From Apostichopus japonicus (Eukaryota; Echinodermata; Holothuroidea; Aspidochirotida; Stichopodidae): a stretch of DNA of 64,000 nucleotides. The notes under the pieces were generated by a model, which did no database searches, was not told the DNA's origin, and worked only from the letters and a program-made list of their open reading frames with translations. Shown here one piece after another: positions 12,704 to 23,216 of this stretch; within the stretch, counting starts at the first letter, position 1; the number at the start of each line of letters is the position of its first letter. Location of the stretch: NCBI RefSeq assembly GCF_037975245.1, contig NC_092570.1, positions 13,909,001 through 13,973,000 on the forward strand. Reading direction: 5' to 3'. The translations under genes were made by a program, and so were the position numbers.

Positions 12704-15700
12704 TCATGGTGTGATTTGTGAACCACGCTTGGCTTCCATCTCTTGTTGGATGTTGACCTTTTTAGCTGCGACCTCGGAGTCATCGATGTATTCATTAGAT
12801 GCCTCCTCTCGGCTACCATACAGCCTGTTGAAGAGCAGGTAAACGATCAACATTGCGATGTTTATCCCAGCCATACAGCGGAATAAGTTCCTTGCACCAT
12901 AGTTGTCGTAGAACACCCCTCCTGCCATGGTTCCAATAGCTTCACCTATACCACGAAGAGACAAAAAAAAAGATACTGTAAAAAAAAATATATATATTTA
13001 TAAAATGTCACAAACATTGATTTGGCCTTTAAAAAGAAATGCACGTACATAATGGCATAGCCTATGGTATACGGTAGCCTGTAATTGACATGCATCCCTG
13101 TTTACCAGAAAATTGCCTCGCATAGTGTAGAATAGGCACATGTATTCGACCAATTGGTTCACACAGACAGTTTTTTTTTACACAATCGCTTCGACGAAAC
13201 TGTCATGATATATACTTATATAAAAAAATAGTGGAGACAGTTTGTAGTTAATAGCTTGCAACGCGATGTTTTTTTTTTCTTTCTAAGTGCAGAACTTCTC
13301 CCACGAGATCCCTTGTTTTGAATCATCATGCTTCATTAGACTTTAGCGGTGGGGGGGGGGGGCATATATATAAGGTTGGAATAAGAGGGGGGTATGACGT
13401 AGCACCCACTACTCATAGCTAGTACAGTTACTACTGTTCATGTTCCACAACCGTGCATCAGTAAGCACTGCGCTGTGCTCTTGACACGGTAACATGTGTT
13501 ACAGGTAACACATGTTACCGTGTTGCGAACACAGCGCAGTAGTTACTGATGCACGGTTTTGGAACATGAACAGTATAGTTACTGTACTAGCTATAAGTAT
13601 CGGGTGGTCGTATAGCCAAGGAGCTGGTGAAAGTGCACAGAAAATGAGTTTGCTTTAATTAAACAGTCACTCGACTCGGGTCTGTCTTAGATAATTGCTG
13701 ATAACTATCTCATAGACGAAGGAATATAATTTATGTCAGTATTCCTCTGTGACGTCACAATGAGCGTTAACGAGTCTGATGGCCCCCTGCAGAACAAAAA
13801 TTGTCTTGAATTCGTCTTATAAAAGATTGAACTATATTGCATATTACCCTGGAACAGAAATAGTTTGAACCTGGCCCACAATACGCTGTCATTAAGGTAC
13901 TTGACGCTAAATCTCTATCTATGACCTTCAGCTATACACATCTAGATGTAGCCGACAGTATTTACAATTTTTAAGTATTTATTTCATCTCTAATGCACTT
14001 AACAATTAGCGAGCTGAAAGCCTTTTTTTTTTCCTTTCAAAAAATAATTTCTGACACACTGTTGATCCTTGGATGTACTTTTGTGCCTGCGTATAGTTGC
14101 TTAGATTCATGTATTGCTTGTTTCCCGTTAATTTATACAAAATTGTCACGTAATATAGCTAGAGGAGTTCAAGTCATGTTATACCTTTTTATCCACCAGA
14201 GGGTAAAAATAAAGCAACGCCTGCTGGTGCGTACATTTTAAGCATAGATTACAGTGGCGTAGGAAGGTACTTTTGAGTGGGGGGGCTGAAGACTGATGGC
14301 CGGCCTGGGGGTGGGGTGTAAGGGGAGGGGGTGTCCCCCTCCCCTTTGGAATTTTTTTGCATTTCCAGGTGGCCTCAGATGCAATTTGGTGCAATATAGC
14401 ACACTTCAACCCACCCACTCCATCTTGTATATAATTTTGCATTTTTACCTGGCCTTAGATGCAATTTGGTGCTCCAAATGAGATTTTTTTCTCATTTGGA
14501 AATGAAAAAGGGGTTTTCTGACTTGCGAAGCGGGGGGGGGGGGGCGGAATGATACTTCCGTCCCTCCATATTTTTCACGAGGGGGGCTCGCGCCCCCCCA
14601 GCCCCCGGGTCCTACGCCCTTGATAGATTATACTACATCACTATATAGTATATCTTCTGTAATGATGAAAAATAACATAAAAAATATAAAAATGCACGTG
14701 TTAAATTTATCACGTGTAGCCAATATAGATAAATAGGCTGGCTCCAATAATTATGAGGGTTGGGAAATAATGTACACTGTAAATAAGATAAAAAGCTTAA
14801 GAATAGAAAATAACAAATCAATAGTGTTATCGATATACCATAAAATTAAGTTGCAAATCTGTAGAAATTGGTTTTATATGGTATTACTCATGCAACTGAG
14901 AGAAAAGCATTTTGCATCTTGCAGGGAAAACGAGGGGAAAATGTTTTTGGGGTTATTGTACTGAGAACCTTTTGGCAAAAAGGTCAGATTTGGTTGTTGC
15001 AACAAGGCAGATATACCTATTCCGAACAGAATAGCTTCTATGATTAATTTAAATTCATACATGAGATGATCTATACAATAAACAAATAAGTCGAAATTTC
15101 CCTACGTTTTAGTGATTTTTTTTCTTGAAACGAAAAAAGGTTACGTTGTGAATTATATTGACAGTACTAGTGTCTCGATGGCAGAAATTTATCACATTGT
15201 TATCTACTTTGCAATATTTCTTTAAATTATGTTGTTGTAATGTGTTCAAGTTGGATTATGTTATAACATGTTTTTAGACACCTGGTATACTGAACTGATC
15301 TGGTACTGAAGTGACCGATAGTTAATCAGCAAGTTTCCAACGGTCTATAGTCGACCACGCATTATATTACATAATGGATACATTGTGAATACATCTGCCT
15401 ATGTCTATACACATAGCAGGTCTAACGATAAGAATTCTTGAATTGATTGCACGGTGGCTAACGTCGTGAAATTTTAGTGGAATGTTTTGCTTCAACTTCT
15501 ACTTTGGGGACTAAAATTAATCACCAACGGTATCAACAGTATCATACATCTAGTATGGCTCTGCTTTCCCTAAACGTACCCAACCCCCCCCCCCTCCACC
15601 CACACCCCAAATAAACCACTGTTACTACCATGGTATAGGTCGACAATTGATACGCCATTTTAAAGTACCCACCAAACTCGATAATTTAAGCAAGTTGTAC

Positions 15701-17880
15701 ATCCCATTCGTGTCGTGTTTCCGTTCTAATCTTTTGGCATCCACAGGCTGAGCACGTAACCTTTGCTATTGTTGTGATTAATTACAATATACACGCAAGA
15801 AAAATGCAACTTTGCCAAGGTCCATCGACCACGAACGTCTAGATAAGAAACTACTTTTTTTTCAGTGTTCCATGTGCCCACAAATTTCACATGCAGGCAG
15901 GCTGAACGCGTGACCGAACCAGGCTGCATGCTGAGATTAATTTCAGAGATACGGATATGAACTGCAGAGGAGGAGGAGTTACACAATCGGATGTTTACCG
16001 AAGTAATGAAATAACTCTGTCTCCATAATACCAACTATATACGTATAATGCACCGACTGGTGTATATGTAATTTCGTGTAAAAACGAGAGGCTATTATAG
16101 CAGTTCGTATCTTAAATCTGTTTACCATGAGTTCTCAAATTAAGTTTCTATAGCGAGGGTGCATGGGAGAAAATACAAAAATTGGTTGGAGCAAAGGGCC
16201 AGAGAACTAATGCATCTCCCTGTACGTATAGATTGAGCATGCAGTGTGTAGGGTAAGGTACTCACGCCTACAAGGCAATGCAGGTTCACATACGCGATTA
16301 ATGCCAGATTTGGCCCAATTTGTTTTTCTGTCTTTTTTTTTTCGCTGGCAGGATTGAAATCTTCCGTGCTACGCATTGATTCACTGGTCGACAATTGAGA
16401 ACCCGTAGCGTAAATACTTCATGCCATAAACACAATGCTTTATTTTAACCCGAACAAGGCTTTCTCTATAGGCCTATATGATATGTCATTGCACTGTATT
16501 AATAAGGTAAAGGAATACTTACTCAAACCAGCGTATAGGGCAAATGCTATCGCCTGCAGGGTAGCGGCCATACCAGGAGGGGCAACGTCGTTGCAGAAGG
16601 CGGTAACATTGGGCCAAAGCAGTCCGAAACAGATCCCATGTAGCAGTTCAACCGGGAGTATCAGCCAAGGGTTAATCAGGATACTGTAGACGATGAAACG
16701 CGTTGCCCATGCGCACAGGACGACGTAGAAGATTCCCTCATGGCCGAGCTTCTGGATAATCTTCTTGCTATTCCACATGAAAAAGACTTCACCGATACAA
16801 TTGAATGCCGGACAGAGTGCGCGCGTTAAGTGAGGGGAGCTTAACTCGTTCAGAAAGAGATACTTGAAGCTATCCTGGCCGTAGGAAAAGCCGAAGGTAC
16901 ACATCACCAGAAGAAACATAAATATGCGCGGTTTCTTCAGGACGCCGCCCGCGCTCCTGAAGAACGTTGCGTTGGGCGTATGGTGAGCGAAAGGGGTCTT
17001 AGAAGCAGGCCAAAGAGTTAAAAGGATAAGGATGGTAAAGATTACGAACGCAGGAAGAAACTCATGAAGGAAGATAACATTCTTTGAGTACAAATCTAAA
17101 AGTAATCCGGTAGTTACTGCAAAGAGTAGTCCACCGATGCTTCCCCAAAGCCGTTGGCGCCCGTAGCTTTGTTTGGGGTTTCCCTTGATAAGCTGCATCG
17201 CGTTAGCATCTTGTAGGGGGACGACAGCAGCGTTGCAGCATTGCCCTAGACCAATTAGGATAAGACAAGCGAGAAACGTGAAGGTCGTGTTTGCTTTGAA
17301 TGGACCTACGGAATCAGTAACCAAAGTGTCCTCGCTAGAGTTGGTTGCAGGTGGTAGGATATCAGGGTCAACTGCACCTGGTACAAAGAGCGTTCCAAGG
17401 AAAAAGCCCCCGACTCCTAAGACATTCGCCATCATCAAAGCCTTGTGAAGACTATATGTATCCGCCAGGTAACCCCAGATGGGACTCACTATGAAGTCGA
17501 GCAGAGGCTCAGCCCCGCGAATGAGTCCGATCTGAGTTATGCTTAAACCGAGATGTGACAGGTACACAGGAAGCGTTGGGAAAAGTGATACCAAAGCTGT
17601 TCAGAAAAGGGAAATAAATAGGGAACTTAGATGACCAGGATGATATCAATTGTAATTGGCCATTTTAAGAAGCAAAACCAGTTGTGAATGACTCGACAAT
17701 GATCCAACTATAGCTTAAAATTCGATATTGAATTCGTCTTTATATCAACGAATTGTAATATTAAACCGACTACTTTTCCATATAGTTCATAACATCGTTA
17801 AGGTTTCACGCAAACTTACCTCCAATGTAGACAAAATACATTGCCTTGACAGGTAAGAGGTCTTTGTTGATGGACGCCAT
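12704..17880 (-). CDS. MFSD6-like major facilitator superfamily transporter, 3 coding exons
   Basis: A complete 458-residue membrane transporter. Coding exons are 17880-17820, 17596-16523 and 12945-12704, all with GT-AG introns and matching phases (GCT for Ala21 and AGT for Ser379 are split). The start is the ATG at 17880; an acceptor-like CTGCAG at 17913-17918 suggests a spliced 5' UTR. Residues LLPVKAMYFVYIGA and LFPTLPVYLSHLGLS match the conserved first helix of MFSD6-type (MFS_1_like) proteins. GYLADTYSLHKAL is the MFS loop 2-3 motif. The last exon has GGVFYDNYGAR, the usual loop 10-11 signature, followed by a hydrophilic tail. The protein has about 12 hydrophobic segments. Substrate is unknown; MFSD6 relatives are plasma-membrane proteins of uncertain ligand. 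The second intron (3.6 kb) holds a palindrome and a hAT MITE. Confidence 0.88.
13398..13609. repeat. Foldback palindrome, ~100-bp arms with almost no loop
   Basis: The arms meet around 13503-13505 at CATGTGTTAC-AG-GTAACACATG and stay complementary outward to about 13400 and 13608, with a few mismatches. For example, CCGTGCATCAGTAA pairs with TTACTGATGCACGG, and ATAGCTAGTACAG with CTGTACTAGCTAT. It lies in the second intron of the transporter gene. It could be a foldback MITE or source of a long RNA hairpin; no target duplication was identified. Confidence 0.85.
14252..14622. mobile_element. hAT-type MITE, 371 bp
   Basis: It begins CAGTGGCGTAGGAAGG and ends with the complement of CAAGGGCGTAGGACCC, giving imperfect terminal inverted repeats. 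A perfect 8-bp duplication ATAGATTA flanks it at 14244-14251 and 14623-14630, the length typical of hAT elements. Inside are long G and C runs and a subrepeat with the motif TTAGATGCAATTTGGTG. There is no transposase, so it is non-autonomous. It sits in the transporter's second intron. Confidence 0.88.
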
Positions 17881-18245
17881 TCCTTTTACGTATCGTTGTA
17901 TATGCGATGAACCTGCAGGTTACAAGAGAGCAATAACACACACAGAAATCAAATGTTTTTTAATCCCTTTGAGTATATACTTACAACTAACATTCGAGTT
18001 TCAAAAACGCCTATCTGATCATTTTCTAGATAACTTAATATTTCTATCTTCTATATTTCTCTCCTTTTTGGTATGTGTACCGTGTACCACCAGCATGAAT
18101 TCATTTACTAATAAATCAGAGGACACTATATGGTCAGTACTAAAATTTTAAATGTATTAATACAACCTTGAAACGACCAAACTTGTCATTCGTAAAACTT
18201 CATTAACTCCGTAGTAAATACACCAACTGGCGTGGAAGTCGCTCT

Positions 18246-18478
<233 letters not shown>

Positions 18479-18479
18479 T

Positions 18480-19190
18480 GTAGCGTTGCCGCCAAATTGT
18501 AGAAAGTTTAACGGAACTGTTCCACCGTAAATTGAGGAAACTTTCACGGAAAAGTTGACTGTTCTAATAATCACATTGTAGCTCCAAAATAAGTCACGAA
18601 ACGCAGCTATTAAAGTTGGCTTCTATTTATTAATGCAATACACTGACTTAAAAGGCTAAATAACAACAAGGTAAACAAGAACTGACTGAATAATTACTAA
18701 CAGCTGATAACTTACAACTAACAAGTAAACAACTGACCGAGTGACAAAAACTAAAAATGATAACTGCAGAGAACTGCTAAAGTAGCAAACTAAATGGTAG
18801 CTGACAAATTACAACTGGGATAGACTGGCTTCTGCCCATTGACTACATCCCTTTTTAAACAGACCCATGCCCAGCTACTGACCTCCAATCCTGATAAGCT
18901 AAGCTGGCTGTCTTCGCACCTTTTACAAAGAATAATATAAGTACATACATATAAAATGAAACTTTCCCAGGACTAATAATAAGATAAGAGCATGCAGTAA
19001 AACTTTCCAAGGCTTTTAAATCAAGATAAGATACGCTTATGACACTTATCCTTATGATTCATTAGGTTTTTTAATTAACACTTACAGGGTGTAAACAAAT
19101 TAGTGTGAGAAAATCTAGTTTCTCACCACCCTGAATATATAATTATTAATATAATTATTTATATATATTGATAGTAATTATATGTTGAGA
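18480..19190. other. Unclassified non-coding stretch beside the Penelope-like element
   Basis: No gene. It contains degenerate runs of AACTGAC- and AACAAC-like words and a short hairpin GTGAGAAA/TTTCTCAC near 19107-19128. It may be the distal part of the adjacent retroelement, but nothing proves this. Confidence 0.35.
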
Positions 19191-19210
19191 TAAGTTGAGA
19201 CTAGTGGAAC

Positions 19211-19255
19211 ACTATTAGTTATTACTCAGAGCCTCACGCGTTGAGCGATCATCAG

Positions 19256-19262
<7 letters not shown>
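19211..19262 (-). ncRNA. Hammerhead ribozyme-like motif, degenerate
   Basis: On the minus strand the CTGATGA box (19249-19255) is followed by a short stem (CGC, TCAAC loop, GCG). In place of the second core box GAAAC there is GAGGC (19231-19235), then TCTGAGTA. The helix I strands (ATTGT and ATAAC) pair weakly. The core substitution predicts an inactive copy. The upstream flank GAGACTAGTGGAACACTA is shared with the motif at 56670. Confidence 0.6.
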
Positions 19263-19353
<91 letters not shown>

Positions 19354-19368
19354 TATATATATATATAC
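19259..19368. repeat. (TA)n microsatellite
   Basis: TA array directly abutting the first hammerhead-like motif. Confidence 0.96.
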
Positions 19369-19460
19369 ACTGATTAATATAGCTGTCAGGTACCTCAACG
19401 AGAGTGCTCTAAGCATTTTGCTGAGCATTACAAATAGAGTATATTCCAGGCTAGCAATTC

Positions 19461-19514
19461 ATTGCTTCACTACTCAGAGTTTCGTGGGTAGATCCACTCA
19501 TCAGGCGATACAGC
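19461..19514 (-). ncRNA. Hammerhead ribozyme, type I, intact core
   Basis: On the minus strand CTGATGA (19498-19504) is followed by a GTGG/CCAC helix II, then GAAAC (19479-19483), TCTGA and the GTA cleavage triplet (19471-19473). Helix I forms between GCTGTATCGC (19505-19514) and GTGAAGC, with one mismatch and two wobble pairs. The very short helix III (CTC/GAG) is typical of hammerheads in Penelope-like retroelements. It lies 3' of the minus-strand reverse transcriptase remnant, as expected for the pseudo-LTR of such an element. Self-cleavage is inferred from the motif only. Confidence 0.8.
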
Positions 19515-19899
19515 AGTATAATGCAAGACTGCATGCACTTAAATACAATACAGCAGAACACACATAGAACAAAAGAACGATATGGACCGATAACCCTGAA
19601 AGAAACCTACTCTTTTAATCTGGATAGGGAGAATTTGTTTGCATGCCTACAGGTGGTTATAAACTCTGAACGGGTATTTAACGTATACTGTTGGGTTTGT
19701 AAATAATAAGAAACTCTTCCCACGGATTGCACCTTCTTGTAGCAACATTATGAGTACTGGCTTTTACTAGGTATTTCCAAGTGATTTTATACGGAACATT
19801 GCTATCTTTCAAGTGCCAAATGTATTTGCTGAGTGCTGTGCCATGGCGTATCTTTTGTTGTTAAAAGATTTTTTTGTGGAACTTTTTAAGAAAAAGTCA

Positions 19900-21345
19900 C
19901 CCAGGAAAGAACCTGGGCACGAAAACCAAACTACCAAACGACTGATCCGCTCTCAGCCCCAGTCCCCTTGCATCGGGACTGTGACTGTGTGATTTTTTTG
20001 TGGTTGTTATATCTGGGTTTGAAAGATTCCGCAAGGCCAACAGTTTCTGTCCCCACCACCGAGGATACAGTGGCCTGATACACTACTGGGGAGGGGGTGT
20101 TACATTTACCAGGGGCAGGGCATTCCATTTTGTTTCTGCAGTTACAGGAGTCTTCCTTCTTATTAGCACTCTTAAGTAAAACTTGATTATGTGCACTTAC
20201 AGTATGCTGAATGTTGTCCATACAACAGTAACTGATTTTTATGGTGTTTTTTTGTTGTTGCATATTTGATGCAAGACACTTCCGGGAGGGAAATGTTTCT
20301 TAACAAGAAAAAGGAATGTTTGTCCGGTGTTTGTGTCGACATTCTTCGAATACCGTGGGTTAAACCAAATAACCTTTCTAGACCTGTTACGTTTCTTCTT
20401 TGGCTGCGGCTCGGAGTAGGTGAGCTTGTGTTTGAACCCGCTGTTGTTTAGCGCTTGTTGGTAAATAGGAGCGGCTTTGTTAAAAACTTCCTCATTAGAA
20501 GAGATGTCACACAATGTTCTGTTGATGGACGCTGGTAGATTTTTTAGTATAACTTGCGGGTGGTTGGATTTACTGTGTATGTACTGTGGAGTGTTGCCAG
20601 GCTTGGTGTAGGGGTAGTACTGGTTTGTAATGAGGTCTAACGTCACATCTAGGTAGTTGATGACTTTCTGGTTGGCTTCTACAGTGATTTTTAAACCATA
20701 GGTGTTAAATATTTTACAGAGGTCTTTCTTGATGTGCTCTATCACTTGTGGTTTTTCGTCAAAGGTTGTTAGTCCGTCATCTCTATACAGGCCAATCCTT
20801 CCCTTGTCATATTTTTGGGCGATAATATTGAGCAGAAAAGTCCCCACTAGCTCACAGATCTCCGCTCCGTCGAAACTACCCATAATGACGTCAAATAGAT
20901 AGTCAGAATTTTTTTTTTTTTGTCCACGGTGCTCCGTTATGGAAGAGCAAGGATTTCCTGCAATGCATTATTATGTCGATATCCTGGTTTGCGATGGTAT
21001 TGTACTGCCGTGCAAATCGAAGGGCTAGTGTGAGGAGGTCTTCCGTGATGGATGGATAAAAATCCACTATGTCAAAGCAAATGAAAGAAACTGCCTGTTT
21101 GTTTTTCAGGTTTTGGAACCACTCAATGACTGCAGTTGTATTCTTCCATTGGTTGAGATTTGCCATTTTCAGAAGTTTTGAATTGCAGCAGTCCAAAATC
21201 ACTTTGCTGATTTTTCCCAGTTCAGATTTTGCTGGATTTATGATTCTGCACGATGGCTTTGTTTTGAAGCTAGTTTTATGGTCTATTAATGTTATGTATG
21301 CTTCATTCCTTGCTGGTATGTTGATACGGTCGGCAAGTTGGAGGT
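19900..21345 (-). pseudogene. Penelope-like retroelement: reverse transcriptase and GIY-YIG-like tail, frameshifted
   Basis: Three consecutive minus-strand frames form one broken polyprotein. From about 21345 to 20920 the frame has EAYITLIDHKTSF, CRIINPAKSELGKISK and the catalytic-site block CFDIVDFYPSI. A poly-A run of about 13 (near 20909-20921) shifts the frame, after which MGSFDGAEICELVGTFLL and IGLYRDDGL (the second catalytic Asp pair) follow to about 20262. A second shift in an A run near 20250 leads to a cysteine-rich linker (CNCRNKMECPAPGKC) and VVYQATV...VGLAESFKPRYNNH, resembling a GIY-YIG nuclease. This order is typical of Penelope-like elements. The N-terminal part is missing: a 52-bp tandem repeat replaces it upstream. 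It is inactive as sequenced. Confidence 0.78.
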
Positions 21346-21480
21346 TGGCTGCAAAAACGGGGGCTCCCGAGTTGGCACCGAAAAACGGGGGCTCCAGAAA
21401 TGGCGCCCAGAGTTGGCCCCGAAAAACGGGAGCTCCAGAAATGGCGCCCGAGTTGGCCCCGTTTGGGGTCCCGAGGGCTG
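21346..21480. repeat. ~52-bp GC-rich tandem repeat, about 2.5 units
   Basis: Units share AAAAACGGGGGCTCC, AGAAATGGCGCCC and GAGTTGGC. It marks the truncated 5' side of the Penelope-like coding remnant. Confidence 0.8.
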
Positions 21481-23050
21481 TGAAATTGCACGAAATATAC
21501 CTCTTTCATTTTCACACCATATATAAGCATATATGAAAAATAATAATGGTAATGATAATTAAGCTTATGTAGGTCTAAGCAACTATATACAAGATGAAGG
21601 AAAATGTGAAAAGTTTTGAACAAGTATAAATATATTAAACGAAGATAAGGAACAGCTTACCTACACGACTCTGCAAGATTCGGTAACCAATTTTCTGACT
21701 TGTCTGGTACGTTATGCTTTCTAAAGTGTCAATAAAACACATGTGTGTTTCGTTGCTCAAATGAAATAGAGAAAGGCGGGTATATTTCTGGCATTTCATT
21801 TTGTTAATTCGGTTTCAGGTACGATTGAATAAAACTTCTCGAGCCTGCCAGAAAAAAAGGTCATTCTGGCAAATTAACTGGTAGTAAATGTGCACGAAAA
21901 TACTCGGAAATAGTTTCCATTATAGTAGTTAAACAAGTTCGCTTGTCCACAATTTTGGCCGGCATTTTTCATATTTCACTTGTTATATAGTAATATATTA
22001 TCTTCAAATTCTGTAGGAGCGACGAAATATTTCAAATTGAATAAAAATGCATTGAGTACTCGCTGATTAAGCCCTCTATTTTGTAAAATGTCCACTCAGG
22101 TTGGATTCATGACTGAGCAGTTGTCCTTCGCCTCAATGTACGTGATGATAATGTGCGTTATCGGCTTGGCAACAAAAGACTAGCAAAATATCAACAAGAC
22201 AAAGGAACGGAAAACAGACGTAGGCTAATTGGTCTGTTGAATGTAGGGTACTTTATGTTGCATTCTTCATATTGATTTAATAACAACAATAAAAATTAAA
22301 AACTGGATCCCCACCACACCCTGACCCAGTGAACACAATAGCACGTCCACGTAAACAAAACACCTTTGCGAACGTTGACGCTCTCCGACTTCAGCGACTG
22401 AACATCAATGAGTTTTCGCTAAACGTTAACACATATATTGGTAACATATGCCATTGTTGCGAACGCAGATTTCTGCGTTCGGGACGCAAGATTACACCCA
22501 GGGACGCGAAATCTTCCAACTGCTTGCGACCGGATATTGCGTAAAAGAGTAACTTATATATATATATACTTAATTGGGAAAGGGTTTCGGAACTGGTCGG
22601 GGTTGGACCGACTTGCCTGTAGTGGACGGGGAAAGGGAAAACTTTTCTCAAATTTTGAATAAATATATGGATAAAATTCCATTGGGTAACTGTTAATGTA
22701 ACTTATGTCAGGGGTTAATAAAAGTTGTGAGGAATTAAGGTCTAGCCCTTATAGGTTCTTGCCCTCGTGTCGTTGAGATATATACGTAATGTTTTCTACA
22801 ACATTGAAAGGGCTCAATTACATCAGTTGAAAAGTGAATTATCTTTATGCTGGCAGTGTTTCCAGCTGGCACTCGTTCCATTTGATTTCCAACAGCTCAT
22901 GTGACTGCATACAGCATCATAAATCAGTCGAGAAGTAGTTTATACCCCTTTTTGCTGGCATTTGTTCTAGTTTAACTTCACGTCTATATAATTATATATG
23001 TGCATATATATATATATATATATAGCCTATACTAAAGTTTACATGGACGC
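21481..23050. other. Non-coding stretch, no gene supported
   Basis: No exon recognised. The segment near 22335-22400 (CACAATAGCACGTCCACGTAAACA) resembles 26684-26707, so these may be two diverged copies of the sequence on either side of the satellite array. Confidence 0.45.
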
Positions 23051-23054
23051 TATT

Positions 23055-23216
23055 TGTTTCACTGTGTACATTGCATGCCGTCCAGGCCTGCGTGATACTA
23101 TATGGTCATAATAGTCTACTGCATAATTTACCACTTCGCAATTTGAGTTGCAGAGCTCTGTGTTGTAGTTGTATTGTGTGCATTGCATGCCGTCCAGGCA
23201 TGCGTGATACTATATG
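23055..23216. repeat. 112-bp satellite array, left part
   Basis: About 1.5 units of the repeat that continues at 25148, each with GCATTGCATGCCGTCCAGG and GCAATTTGAGTTGCAGAGC. It is separated from the main array by the inserted element 23217-25147. Confidence 0.9.
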
